In this document: positions 25,214 through 34,177 of the stretch, piece after piece
Position numbering within the stretch: position 1 is the stretch's first letter
Layout of the letters: each line of letters begins with the position of its first letter
NCBI RefSeq assembly: GCF_021129305.1
Contig: NZ_JAJOMB010000007.1
Location: 310,001 to 374,000, forward strand
Length of the DNA stretch: 64,000 nucleotides
Reading direction: 5' to 3'
From: Kineosporia babensis
GTDB taxonomy: Bacteria; Actinomycetota; Actinomycetes; Actinomycetales; Kineosporiaceae
Notes under the pieces: model-generated
What the model was told of the DNA's origin: nothing
Seen by the model: only the letters and a program-made list of their open reading frames with translations
The model's database searches: none
Program-made: the position numbers and the translations under genes

Positions 25214-27367
25214 ATGTCCACGTTCCGACACATTTCTGCTCCGCTACGTCGTACCGGCGGGATGGGCCTGGCCTTGGTGGCGACCTTCGGCCTGATCCAG
25301 GGCCTGGGTGCCTACCCCGCTCAGGCAGGCGCGCTTCGCGCCGCAAATGGCCAGACCTGTACGGTCATTGGGACCAAGGGCGATGACCGATTGGTCGCCA
25401 AGCGCATTGGGGACGTCCTGTGCGGCTTGGGCGGTAACGATGTCTTGCTCGGTTCCGCCGGCAAGGACACTCTGGACGGTGGTGCGGGGGACGACATCCT
25501 GAACGGCGGCCTCGGCGCCGACGTCCTCATCGGGGGCTCCGGAACCGACACCCTCTCGTATGCCGACCGAACCACGCCCGTCACCGTCGACCTGAGCAGC
25601 AAGGCCGGGGTTGGCGGCAAGAACGAGAACGACCGGATCTTCGCGGGTATCGAGGACGTTCTCGGCGGAACCGGCAATGACCGGATCACCGGGAATGCTC
25701 TGGCGAACCTGCTGACCGGGGGTGCCGGCAACGACCTACTGATCGGCGCGGCCGCCGGTGACACCCTCAGCGGTGGCGCGGGCAACGACAAGCTGCTCGG
25801 GGGTGACGGCAACGACAAGCTACTCGGCGGAGCCGGCAAGGACACCATCGACGGCGGTAAGGGAACCAACCGCACCGATGCTCAGGCCGGCATCGACATC
25901 GTCCTTCCCGGTCTCGGCGTCAACATCTGCCTGGGAGGCTCCGGCAGCATCCTGAACGGCGAGATCTGCATCGGTACACCCGCTCCGACCCCCACCACAC
26001 CTGTCCCCACCACACCGGCTACACCGACGACGCCCCCGACGACTCCGGTCGTCCCCACGACGCCCCCAACCCCGACGGTCCAGCCGACGACGCCGGCTCC
26101 GGGTCCGACGACCCCGCCGGTCACGATTCCTCCCACCCCCACGACACAACCCACCGCACCCGCTCCCGCCCAGGATCTGCGCTACCCGGCTGCGGACATG
26201 AACTCACTGACCTGGGTGACAACGCCGACGGTCGACAACAGCCAGGACCGTCAGATCAAGGTTCGGGTTCGAGCGACGGACGATGTGAGCGGCGTAGTCT
26301 ACGTGGGTGTGCGGCTGCGCAGCCCGGATCCGGCCGCCCCGATTCTGACCATGGGATTCAGTAGTCAGCGACTGGTTTCCGGAACACTCACCGACGGCGT
26401 GTGGGAAGTGAGCGGCGAACTGCCCGCGCAGTCCGCCACCGGCTCCTGGACTGTGAGTGAGGTCTACGTCCAGGACCGGGCCAAGGGCTACACCCGCTAC
26501 ACGGTGCAGCCGGACGGGACCTACACCGGTAGCGAGTACGGCTATCAGGGCAAGATCGGTCTCCCTCCGCTGGTCGTCACCGGCACTTCTGACGTCACAG
26601 CACCTCAGGCGAACACTGCTGCTGCCGAGTGGATCTCGTCGACCGCCTTGACCAACGAGGATGAACGTTCGGTCAGCTTCCGGATCCCGGTCACCGACGA
26701 CTACAGCGGCGTCACCGGGGTCAAGGCGACACTGGAGACCGGCAACGACGACTTCGAGGTGCCCCTCAGCCGAGGAGTGCTGTCATCTGGTTCCTCCACC
26801 AACGGCATCTGGACCGTGTCCGGAACCCTGCCCAAGTACCTGCCGGTCGGCGACTGGAAAGTCACGGACATCACCGCCACTGACCGGGTCGGCCACACGA
26901 CAACCGTCACGCCGGATCCGAAAACTCTCGTTCCCCTGATGATCACGGGCACGAAGTCGGACCTGCAGCCGCCCACGGTCGACATGTCCTACGGCGAGAT
27001 GGTGGGCGCGACCTCGGGCGACAACAGCACCGACCGCCCCGTCCAGATCAAACTGCGCGTCAGCGACGACGTCAGCGGTGTCTCCCATGTGGCGATCAAC
27101 TTCATCACGACCGGTGGAGGCGCCCGCCTGGACTCCAACGCTCCGGGCACCGCGGACGGCCTCTGGACCGTCTACGGACGCATCCCGGCCACCGCTGCCA
27201 CTGGCAAGTACTACGTCAGCGGGATCTATGTCTGGGACGAGATGGGCCGTAAGCGGGACTACTACGTCCAGAAGGACGGCACGTACACCGTCTACAAGAG
27301 CCCGGTGACCGGCACGAGCAACATGCCGGTGTACACCTTGCTGCCGGTGGCCAAGTCCACCACCTGA
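25214..27367 (+). CDS. Secreted RTX-like calcium-binding protein with three Ig-like repeats
   Basis: A 717-residue exported protein. A signal peptide (residues 1-38, ending YPAQAGA) is followed by hemolysin-type nonapeptide repeats (about 60-225) of the GGAGNDxLxG form, which bind calcium. A 75-residue Pro/Thr linker follows. Then come three tandem modules of about 120 residues, starting near 334, 465 and 585 and recognised by TDDVSGV, TDDYSGV and SDDVSGV. Each module ends in a VTGTSD-type segment. The modules look beta-rich and adhesin-like. No catalytic domain is seen, so an adhesive or matrix role is likelier than a toxin. A terminator follows the stop. Confidence 0.75.
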   Translation: MSTFRHISAPLRRTGGMGLALVATFGLIQGLGAYPAQAGALRAANGQTCTVIGTKGDDRLVAKRIGDVLCGLGGNDVLLGSAGKDTLDGGAGDDILNGGLGADVLIGGSGTDTLSYADRTTPVTVDLSSKAGVGGKNENDRIFAGIEDVLGGTGNDRITGNALANLLTGGAGNDLLIGAAAGDTLSGGAGNDKLLGGDGNDKLLGGAGKDTIDGGKGTNRTDAQAGIDIVLPGLGVNICLGGSGSILNGEICIGTPAPTPTTPVPTTPATPTTPPTTPVVPTTPPTPTVQPTTPAPGPTTPPVTIPPTPTTQPTAPAPAQDLRYPAADMNSLTWVTTPTVDNSQDRQIKVRVRATDDVSGVVYVGVRLRSPDPAAPILTMGFSSQRLVSGTLTDGVWEVSGELPAQSATGSWTVSEVYVQDRAKGYTRYTVQPDGTYTGSEYGYQGKIGLPPLVVTGTSDVTAPQANTAAAEWISSTALTNEDERSVSFRIPVTDDYSGVTGVKATLETGNDDFEVPLSRGVLSSGSSTNGIWTVSGTLPKYLPVGDWKVTDITATDRVGHTTTVTPDPKTLVPLMITGTKSDLQPPTVDMSYGEMVGATSGDNSTDRPVQIKLRVSDDVSGVSHVAINFITTGGGARLDSNAPGTADGLWTVYGRIPATAATGKYYVSGIYVWDEMGRKRDYYVQKDGTYTVYKSPVTGTSNMPVYTLLPVAKSTT

Positions 27368-27386
27368 TTGCACGAGGCGGCAGTCG

Positions 27387-27421
27387 GACGGCGACGGGAA
27401 CACACTGGGCCCGTCGCCGTC
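27387..27421. terminator. Bidirectional terminator between RTX-like and Uma2 genes
   Basis: A perfect 12-bp stem, GACGGCGACGGG (27387-27398) with CCCGTCGCCGTC (27410-27421), around an 11-base loop. It lies between two convergent genes and can serve both. Confidence 0.7.
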
Positions 27422-27434
27422 AGCCCGAGCAGGT

Positions 27435-27962
27435 TCAGAGAAGGTTCTCGGCCCACTGCGGCAAATCCCCGAAGATCCGGATCTCCCACGGATCCGGTTC
27501 ACGGTCGACGAAAATGAACGGAACGCCCCACCGCTCGTAGAGCGCGCGCTTGTCGATCAAGTCATGACGGCGGGTGGACGGCGAGCTGACCTCGATCGCC
27601 AGAAGCATTCCCGGCGGGGCGATACCGAGATCGCCGTGCACGAGAAAGGCCGGATCCACCACCATCACATCCGGTGCCACGATCGTCTCGTCGTTCTCGA
27701 TGACGTTGCCGCCGGGCCAGATCTGAAGCCCAGACGGCAGGCCGCTGCCCGGATCGGCCGCCCGCAACTTGAGCTGGAAGGTCAGGTCGCCGACCACCTG
27801 CTGGTGCGGCCCGTCTGCCATCAGTGGGACCACGAACAATTCCCCGTCGATCAGCCCGAAGCGGGGACCTTCGGCAGGAAGGTCATGGACGGTCAGCGGC
27901 CGTTGAGCGTTCAGAGCCAACAGCCGGGTCAGCTCGTCCGGACGACCTGGGTCAGCAGCCAT
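27435..27962 (-). CDS. Uma2-family PD-(D/E)xK nuclease-like protein
   Basis: A 175-residue protein of the Uma2 (DUF820) family. It has LIDGELFVV near the start, APDVMVVDP with the catalytic Asp, and LAIEVSSPSTRRHDLIDKRA with the Glu and Lys of the restriction-endonuclease fold, then YERWGVPFIFVDREP. The role of the family is unsettled; it is abundant in actinobacteria and cyanobacteria and often linked to mobile DNA. The ATG at 27962 has a GGAGGAG site. The longer open frame upstream has no conserved sequence. Confidence 0.8.
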   Translation of the reverse strand: MAADPGRPDELTRLLALNAQRPLTVHDLPAEGPRFGLIDGELFVVPLMADGPHQQVVGDLTFQLKLRAADPGSGLPSGLQIWPGGNVIENDETIVAPDVMVVDPAFLVHGDLGIAPPGMLLAIEVSSPSTRRHDLIDKRALYERWGVPFIFVDREPDPWEIRIFGDLPQWAENLL

Positions 27963-28215
27963 GATCGCTCCTCCACGGATAGTACGTACGAACCGTCGCC
28001 GTCTCACGGCCGGCGCAACCGTGCGATGCCCGAGATGATGATACGGATTATCCGTTGCTGCGACGCTTTTACCGTCCTTTTGGAGCCTATCCCAGCACCT
28101 AGCCTCAACCCCGGTCTGAAGTACTCCTACCTCGACGGCAAGACCAGGAACCGGGCCCAGGCCGTCGACCGGGCGCACCGCCGACGACATCCGCAATCTG
28201 CTGGACTGAGACCGA

Positions 28216-29150
28216 TCAATCCTGCGTAGCCCGCCAGGCAGCCAAGATCTCAGGTCGCAGTCTCCCCCGGTCCGGCACCTCTATCCCCTGTGCCCGGGCC
28301 CAGGCCCGCAACTCCTTGGTCGAGGGCTCGCCGGCTGGAACCTCCGGCGGCATCTCCAGCTCGTTCTCAGCCCACACCTGCGCAGCCGCGAGCCAGCGAT
28401 ACGTCCATTCTTCAGCCATCTTCCGGTTGTCGCAGAACACGATCGGGATGGACGGCCAGGCCACCTGCACTTCCGCCAGGCCGTCGGCGACCAGGGCCGG
28501 ACGCACCCGCTCCTGCGCGAAGATCTTGGAGTACGGCTCCTCGACCACGACTGCAGCCCGCGGCAGCGTGGCCATCTCGGCCAGGGCGTACCGCAGCCGG
28601 CCGCTGGTCAGAGAACCCACGAAATCGGCCATCGACTTGCGTTCCACAGACGCCACCACCCGCGTTCCCAACGCCACCGCGTAATCCCCAGCCGCAAGCG
28701 TCCTTTTGTTGGTGGTGACCGCCTGCTGAGGAAACTTGTAGGGGTACTTCTCCTGAGCGTCTACCAGGATTCCAGTTCCCGGAGGCCCGCCGCCCTGGCG
28801 GTGGGCGTACTGACCTGCGGACGCGACTGCTTACGGGTGCGGGGAGACTGCCAGAAGATCATCTGACGTCCGCGCGCCTGCGTGTAGACGATCTGTGAGC
28901 GGTGTTCCCGGGACCGATCGGCCACGACGTCGATCGCGGCTCCCCGCTTGGTGCACGCTCGCAGGGAGATCCGTTCGACCTCCTGGGCGTCGATCGGCCA
29001 CGCGTCCAGCGGGAGCGGATGACAGTACAGACCCGTGGTGCGGGGCCAGACGTCCTTCGTCGCGAAGACAAGCCCCTCCCCCAGCGGCAGCCGCAGCAGG
29101 TAGGGCAGGCGGCTGTCCGGGTCGGGGTTACGGGCGATCACCAGCTCCAT
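28216..29150 (-). pseudogene. ERCC4-family nuclease gene split by a frameshift
   Basis: Two adjacent minus-strand frames form one gene. The first (29150 to 28761) starts MELVIARNPDPDSRLPYLLR and ends RAAGLRELESW-stop. The second frame contains ILVDAQEKYPYKF, RTLAAGDYAV and VVASVERKSMADFVGSLTSG, the ERCC4 nuclease core. It ends TKELRAWARAQGIEVPDRGR, an Lsr2-like DNA-binding tail. No start codon precedes the nuclease core in its own frame until after conserved sequence has been lost. Adding one base near 28770 would join LRELE directly to ILVDAQEKY. This is either a real one-base deletion or a sequencing error. The intact protein would be about 311 residues. Confidence 0.7.
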
Positions 29151-29367
29151 TCGGCCTACGGTAGCCGTTCAGCAGGGCAACAAACTGGGGACGCCTCGCC
29201 GCTCCGGCGCGGACACCGTCCCTCGCTCTGGGCTCGTGCTCGGACCGCGGGACTGTGTGGGCCAGACCGTAAACACGGAAGAACAGACGGACAATGCCCC
29301 ATTGCCGCCCAGGGTCCGCTATGCCATCTTCTGTACCTTATGGCGACTCGAAGATGAGGGGTCTTTC

Positions 29368-30519
29368 GTGTCTGACGTGACGATCGTGGGCGCCGGGGCG
29401 GCCGGCCTGGCCGTGGCCGCGCAGCTGAAGAGCCGCGGGGTGGACAGCGTCGTCCTGGAACGTGGGGACGGCGTCGGGGCCAGTTGGCGGGGCCGATACG
29501 ACCGTCTGCGCCTGCACACCACCCGACGGCTGTCGGCCTTGCCTGGGCTGGCAATTCCTCGTGAGTACGGGCGGTGGGTTCGCCGGAACGACCTGGTCAG
29601 CTACCTCCAGGACTACGCCGAGAAGTTCGAGCTTGATGTGCGGACCGGGGCGTCGGTTCAGCGGATTGAGGCGGCGCCTGATGGCGGCTGGTCGCTGCAG
29701 CTGGCGGACGGCACCACCCGCAGCACTGGCACTCTGATCGTCGCCATCGGGTACCTGCACACCCCATTCATTCCTGCGTGGCCTGGTCGGGAATCCTGGT
29801 CCGAAAGGATTATTCACTCGGCTCAGTACCGCAATGCGAAACCGTTTCAGGGCCAGGACGTAGTGGTCGTCGGAACCGGCAACAGCGGCGCCGAGATCGC
29901 CAGTGATCTTGCCGAGGGCGGCGCTGCGTCGGTAAGTCTGGCGGTGCGTACGCCGCCGCACATCGTTCCTCGCGCGGTGGCGGGCTGGCCTGCACAGATG
30001 AACGGTATCCTGCTGGGCGGTCTGCCGGAGCGGATCTTTGACCCGATAGCGGCCGGCCTGATGAAGGTTCAGATGCCAGACTTGCGGCCGTACGGCCTGG
30101 CCCGACCGTCCGAAGGTCTGAAGAAGCGCCTTCGGACCAGGCGTTATGTGCCTCTGCAGGACGTCGGGATCGTCACGGACATTCGGCAGCGGCGAGTGCA
30201 GCCCGTTGCTGCCGTGCAGAGCTTTTCGGCCGATTCCGTAGAGCTTGAGGACGGAACGAGGCTGCAGCCGGATGTCTTGATCGCGGCTACCGGTTACGCC
30301 ACGGGACTACGTGAGCTCTTGGCCGATCCGACTTTGATCAACAGCGACGGGATTCCGGTGGTTCATGCGGGTGATCCGGTCCGACCCGGGCTGTATTTCG
30401 TCGGCTACGACGTGACATTGGGCGGGATGCTGCGTCAGGTCGGGATCGAGGCGAAGCGGGTGGCCAAGCACATTGCCGATTCAGCCGATCACCGGGAGAC
30501 CGAGGCCTCGGCCGGCTGA
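29368..30519 (+). CDS. Flavin-containing monooxygenase
   Basis: A 383-residue FAD/NADPH enzyme. The N-terminal FAD fold is VTIVGAGAAGLAVAAQL. The NADPH fold near residue 165 is DVVVVGTGNSGAEIASDLA. ATGYATG is the conserved block before the C-terminal FAD contact. It should oxygenate a soft nucleophile or ketone; the substrate is unknown. The GTG at 29368 has GAGGGG upstream and begins the conserved fold. Its 3' end overlaps the convergent epimerase-like gene by 31 bases. Confidence 0.82.
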   Translation: MSDVTIVGAGAAGLAVAAQLKSRGVDSVVLERGDGVGASWRGRYDRLRLHTTRRLSALPGLAIPREYGRWVRRNDLVSYLQDYAEKFELDVRTGASVQRIEAAPDGGWSLQLADGTTRSTGTLIVAIGYLHTPFIPAWPGRESWSERIIHSAQYRNAKPFQGQDVVVVGTGNSGAEIASDLAEGGAASVSLAVRTPPHIVPRAVAGWPAQMNGILLGGLPERIFDPIAAGLMKVQMPDLRPYGLARPSEGLKKRLRTRRYVPLQDVGIVTDIRQRRVQPVAAVQSFSADSVELEDGTRLQPDVLIAATGYATGLRELLADPTLINSDGIPVVHAGDPVRPGLYFVGYDVTLGGMLRQVGIEAKRVAKHIADSADHRETEASAG

Positions 30520-31430
30520 ATGGAGCGTCGGCAAATCTCCTCCCACGGAGTCGGTTCCAGCCCGAAGTGCTGCCGAGCCGCCGAATCATCAAGAACATAT
30601 GGACGCGTCCACTGGTAACTCATGTCGGCCACCTCCCGCATCAGTGGGGAAACCAGGCCCAGTGTGCGCAGCAGAATCGGCGGCAGACCGCGAATTTTGA
30701 CTGGCGGACGTCCCGCAGTCGCAAGCAGGTCGGTGAGAGCCTGCCGCTGCGTTCGGGGCGCGTTGGACGGCACGTGCCACGATCGTCCGTAAGCGGTCGG
30801 GTCGGCTGCGGCAGCAGCCAAAGTGCGCGCCACGTCATTCACGTAGGTAAAAGTGTGGGGTTGGTCGGGCGAACCAATGACCGTTACGTTCTTGCCTTCC
30901 AAAGCCTTTGGCAACACGCGGGACAGATGCCCATTGGCACCCACACCCGGCCCGATGTAATCCGAGCCGCGCACCTGGACTGCGCGGATACGTCCATCAT
31001 TGTGAGCTTTTCGGGTTTGCGCCCAGAGTCGCGCACGGAGCGCACCTTTGGAATCGGTGGCAATCTCGGGAAGACCTTCGTGCATCGGCACGTCGACCGG
31101 CCCGTAAGCGTAAAGGTTTTCGGTGGCAGCATAGACGGCACCAGTACGTTCAGCAGCAACAATCATGGACGCGGCGAGCGGCGGCCACTCTCGGGCCCAC
31201 CGGGTGTAATCGGTTGGGTTTGCACAGTTGTACAGCACCGCAGCGCCTTTCGATTCAGACGTCAGCGCTTCGGCATCCGCAGCGTCGATCGCCACATGAT
31301 GCACGCCGTCGATACCGGTGTCGCGCCCGGATCGAGTGGCCACGACGACCTCGTGGCCGCGCTCGACGAGCAGGGCAGCCAGGTGCCGGCCGACGGGACC
31401 GGCGCCGACGATGAAATGAACCTCGGACAT
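30489..31430 (-). CDS. NAD-dependent epimerase/dehydratase-like SDR
   Basis: A 313-residue extended short-chain dehydrogenase. The Rossmann fold opens with HFIVGAGPVGRHLAALLVER. Conserved downstream blocks include ATENLYAYGPVDVPMHEG and FTYVNDVARTLAAAA. The usual catalytic YxxxK is not obvious, as in other atypical SDRs acting as NADP-binding reductases. It is transcribed away from the TetR gene, and three identical palindromes lie between them, so it is almost certainly the target of that regulator. Confidence 0.78.
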   Translation of the reverse strand: MSEVHFIVGAGPVGRHLAALLVERGHEVVVATRSGRDTGIDGVHHVAIDAADAEALTSESKGAAVLYNCANPTDYTRWAREWPPLAASMIVAAERTGAVYAATENLYAYGPVDVPMHEGLPEIATDSKGALRARLWAQTRKAHNDGRIRAVQVRGSDYIGPGVGANGHLSRVLPKALEGKNVTVIGSPDQPHTFTYVNDVARTLAAAAADPTAYGRSWHVPSNAPRTQRQALTDLLATAGRPPVKIRGLPPILLRTLGLVSPLMREVADMSYQWTRPYVLDDSAARQHFGLEPTPWEEICRRSIQPAEASVSR

Positions 31431-31450
31431 GACAGATCCTTCCGCTTTGA

Positions 31451-31535
31451 GAGAGCACCGCTCTCGCTTCCAGCAGCATGACGCTCCCTCGCTGCCAAAG
31501 CAAGAGCAGCGCTCTCTTTTGTGAGCATCGCTCTT
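31451..31535. promoter_or_regulatory. Three TetR operator copies
   Basis: GAGAGCACCGCTCTC (31451-31465), AAGAGCAGCGCTCTC (31502-31516) and GTGAGCATCGCTCTT (31521-31535) are copies of one 15-base palindrome, consensus RAGAGCANCGCTCTY. They fill the gap between the divergent SDR and TetR genes. Size and symmetry are those of TetR-family operators. Confidence 0.75.
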
Positions 31536-31553
31536 GAATGAGAGGGTGAGGAC

Positions 31554-32285
31554 ATGTCAGCCAAGGCCCCGACCGCCCGCGAACTGGCACGTGAGAGCGT
31601 CCGGGCGAACATCCTGCGCGCCGCCCGAGCCCGCCTGGCCGACGAAGGCCCAGCCCAGCTCAGCCTTCGCGCGGTCGCCCGCGACGTCGGGATGGTTTCT
31701 TCGGCCGTGTACCGCTACTTCCCCAGCCGCGACGACCTGCTCACCGCGCTGCTGGTCGAGGCGTACGACGAACTCGGTGCGGCCGCCGAACAAGGGGACG
31801 CGTCGCATCCCCGTGAGCAGGTCGGCGCACGTTGGGTGGCTGCCGGCCGGGCGATCCGGGCCTGGTCATTGGCGCATCCCAGCGACTTCGCCCTGTTGTT
31901 CGGCAGTCCTGTGCCCGGATACTCAGCGCCTCGAGACACGGTGACACCGGCAACGCGCGCGATCCTGGTGCTCATCGGGATCGTGATCGACGCGACGGGG
32001 ACCAGCGGTTGGCGATCCGAGGCAGCGGTGACGCCCGCGACGGCACCCGCGCCAGTCGCGTCCGTTGTTGGGGATGCTCTGGATTTTCTCGAAGCACGCG
32101 GGCAGAAGGACGCAGCGCCGCCCGAGATGGTGCTGCGCACGCTCAGTGCCTGGACGACCGTGTTCGGCACGGTGTCGTTCGAATTGTTCGGCCACTACAC
32201 CTATTCGGTGTCGGACCTGGCCGGGTACTTCGACCAGGTGCTGGCCCGACTGGCCGACGAATTGGGGTTCGACGCACAGTTCTGA
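31554..32285 (+). CDS. TetR-family transcriptional regulator
   Basis: A 243-residue regulator. The N-terminal helix-turn-helix (SLRAVARDVGMVSSAVYRYF, residues about 40-59) is a canonical TetR DNA-binding domain. The C-terminal ligand domain has the AWSLAHPSDFALLFGSPVPGY block of the WHG-type subgroup. It probably represses itself and the divergent SDR through the three palindromes just upstream. A GAGG site precedes the ATG. An aldo/keto reductase follows 72 bases later and may also be under its control. Confidence 0.88.
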   Translation: MSAKAPTARELARESVRANILRAARARLADEGPAQLSLRAVARDVGMVSSAVYRYFPSRDDLLTALLVEAYDELGAAAEQGDASHPREQVGARWVAAGRAIRAWSLAHPSDFALLFGSPVPGYSAPRDTVTPATRAILVLIGIVIDATGTSGWRSEAAVTPATAPAPVASVVGDALDFLEARGQKDAAPPEMVLRTLSAWTTVFGTVSFELFGHYTYSVSDLAGYFDQVLARLADELGFDAQF

Positions 32286-32357
32286 GGTACGGCTGACCGA
32301 GCGCGTAGCGGCGCAGGTGCCAGGATGGGGCGCGACCCATATCGAACAGGAGACCCC

Positions 32358-33293
32358 ATGAAGCTCGTCCCCCTCGGCCCGACCCAGCAGCAGGTGCCGA
32401 ACGTGGTGCTCGGCCTGATGCGGATCGCCGAACTCGACGACGACGCCATTCGCAAGCTGGTGGGGGCGGCCCGGGACGCCGGCATCGACTTCTTCGACCA
32501 CGCCGACGTCTACGGCCCCAGCCTGCACGAGTGCGAGCGGCGCTTCGCCCAGGCCATGCAGCTCAGCCCGGCCGATCGCGCGAACGTCACGGTGCAGACC
32601 AAAGCCGGGATCGTGCCGGACGGCCCGTACTTCGACTACTCCTACGAGCACCTGATCGAGGCGGCCGAAGGCTCGCTGCGGGCTCTGGAGACCGACTACA
32701 TCGACATCCTGCTGCTGCACCGGCCCGACGCCCTGGTCGAGCCGGACGAGGTGGCCCGGGCCTTCGATCATCTCGAAAGCTCCGGCAAGGTGCGCGCGTT
32801 CGGCGTCTCGAACCACACGCCGCGGCAGATCGACCTGCTGAAGAAGTCGGTGAAGCAGCCTCTGGTGGCCAACCAGCTGCAGCTGTCGATCACCCACGCC
32901 CCGATCATCGCCCAGGGGGTGGCCGCGAACATGGCCGACCTGCAGCAGTCGGTCACGATCGACGGCGGCGGCATCCTGGACTACTGCCGGCTGCACGACA
33001 TCACCGTTCAGGCCTGGTCGCCCTACCAGGCCGGGTTCTTCAACGGGGTGTTCCTCGGCTCGCCCGACTACCCCGAGCTGAACCAGGTCATCGATCGTCT
33101 CGCGGCCAAGTACGACGTCACCCCGACGGCCATCGCCACCGCCTGGATCACCCGCCACCCGGCCGGTATTCAGGTGATTCTGGGCACCACCAAGCCCGAG
33201 CGGGTCACCGCGGCGGCGGCCGGGTCGGACATCCCGCTGTCGCGGGCGGAGTGGTACGAGCTCTTCCGGGCTGCGGGTTACCGGGTTCCGTAG
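32358..33293 (+). CDS. Aldo/keto reductase
   Basis: A 311-residue NADPH-dependent oxidoreductase of the AKR superfamily. GIDFFDHADVYG (Asp and Tyr of the catalytic tetrad), DILLLHRPDALVE, KVRAFGVSNHTPRQI and ILGTTKPERV are the standard blocks of the YdhF-type group. The ATG at 32358 has AGGAG upstream; the frame runs a little further left with no conserved sequence. It carries no signal peptide. The cluster FMO-SDR-TetR-AKR suggests a small redox or detoxification module. Confidence 0.85.
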   Translation: MKLVPLGPTQQQVPNVVLGLMRIAELDDDAIRKLVGAARDAGIDFFDHADVYGPSLHECERRFAQAMQLSPADRANVTVQTKAGIVPDGPYFDYSYEHLIEAAEGSLRALETDYIDILLLHRPDALVEPDEVARAFDHLESSGKVRAFGVSNHTPRQIDLLKKSVKQPLVANQLQLSITHAPIIAQGVAANMADLQQSVTIDGGGILDYCRLHDITVQAWSPYQAGFFNGVFLGSPDYPELNQVIDRLAAKYDVTPTAIATAWITRHPAGIQVILGTTKPERVTAAAAGSDIPLSRAEWYELFRAAGYRVP

Positions 33294-33343
33294 AACGCAT
33301 CAAACCGTTGGCGTGGCACGGAGCACGTTGATAGACAATCCCG

Positions 33344-33883
33344 GTGGAAGAGTCCTTGGAGTTCTCTGACCTGCTGCGCCTGATCGAGGAGCGATCGAGC
33401 GCCTTCCGCGCCGCGATGGCGGCCGCGCCCGGTCTCGATGTGCAGGTGCCGACCTGCCCGGACTGGACGCTGTTCGATCTGGCGCAGCACATCGGGGTCG
33501 GGCGCCGCTCCTGGGCCGCCACTGTCGCCGCGGGTCCTGCTGCCACGGCGAAGGTCGCAGCGAAAGGCGACACGGTTGCGCCTCAGGAGCGGGAAGCCCT
33601 GCTGGCCTGGCTGGCGACCTCGACTCAGTTGCTCTTGGACGCTCTGCAGGAGGCCGGTCCGGATCGCAGGTGCTGGACGTGGTGGAGCCGGTCGCAGTCG
33701 CCGAGCACTTCGGGCGCGGTCGCCCGGCACCAGGTCCAGGAGATTGCGGTGCACACCTACGACGCCCAGCTCACCGTAGGTGCTGCCCAGCCGCTACCGG
33801 AGGAAGCGACCCTCGACGGCGCCGGAACGAACGTGGTTCCAGGCGGCCTCGCCGTCCCGTTCACTCCGCTGATCACGCCATGA
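33344..33883 (+). CDS. Shortened mycothiol-dependent maleylpyruvate isomerase-like protein
   Basis: A 179-residue protein with the DinB/mycothiol-dependent isomerase N-domain: VPTCPDWTLFDLAQHIG near residue 30, WTWWS near 110, HQVQEIAVHTYDAQLTVG near 130. The His residues of HxxQEIxxH are metal ligands in the family. Relatives continue for another 60-80 residues after the LPEEATLDG block, whereas this one ends 20 residues later in unrelated sequence, so the C-terminal domain is missing or shifted out of frame. Metal binding could survive. The start is GTG without a strong ribosome-binding site. Confidence 0.6.
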   Translation: MEESLEFSDLLRLIEERSSAFRAAMAAAPGLDVQVPTCPDWTLFDLAQHIGVGRRSWAATVAAGPAATAKVAAKGDTVAPQEREALLAWLATSTQLLLDALQEAGPDRRCWTWWSRSQSPSTSGAVARHQVQEIAVHTYDAQLTVGAAQPLPEEATLDGAGTNVVPGGLAVPFTPLITP

Positions 33884-33916
33884 GACGTGGATGCCGCACC
33901 TCCCGTGAAACTTTCC

Positions 33917-34177
33917 TCAGTAGTGCCCGCGGGCACTGATGACAAGCAAAGTATCGCCCTCGATCCGATAGACCAGCCGGTCCTCCTGCGTGATGCGGCG
34001 CGACAGCCAGCCCGCCAGAGGAGCTTTCAGTCGTTCAGGCTTGCCCAGACCAGGATTCTCCGGATCGCGCTGGATATCGGTGATCAGACGATGAATCTTC
34101 CGAAACGTACGATGTTCGCCGATAGTCACCCAGTGCAGCAGGTCGTCAAAAGCTTCGGGGCTGAACTGGATCTTCAT
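33917..34177 (-). CDS. yoeB: YoeB-type mRNA interferase toxin
   Basis: An 86-residue RelE-superfamily toxin. The catalytic set of YoeB is recognisable: Glu of GKPERLK (about 47), Arg of LSRRITQEDRLVYR, and the C-terminal His-Tyr of ISARGHY. YoeB cuts mRNA in the ribosomal A site. It starts on the last bases of the antitoxin gene (ATGA overlap), the usual order antitoxin then toxin. Confidence 0.9.
   Translation of the reverse strand: MKIQFSPEAFDDLLHWVTIGEHRTFRKIHRLITDIQRDPENPGLGKPERLKAPLAGWLSRRITQEDRLVYRIEGDTLLVISARGHY

Noticed and set aside
25400-25860. Repetitive DNA that might be a CRISPR or minisatellite
   Set aside because: The repetition follows the RTX nonapeptide code and lies in a single clear protein frame.
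33926-33939. Palindrome GTGCCCGCGGGCAC as an operator or terminator
   Set aside because: It falls in the coding sequence of the yoeB C-terminus and follows from its codons.
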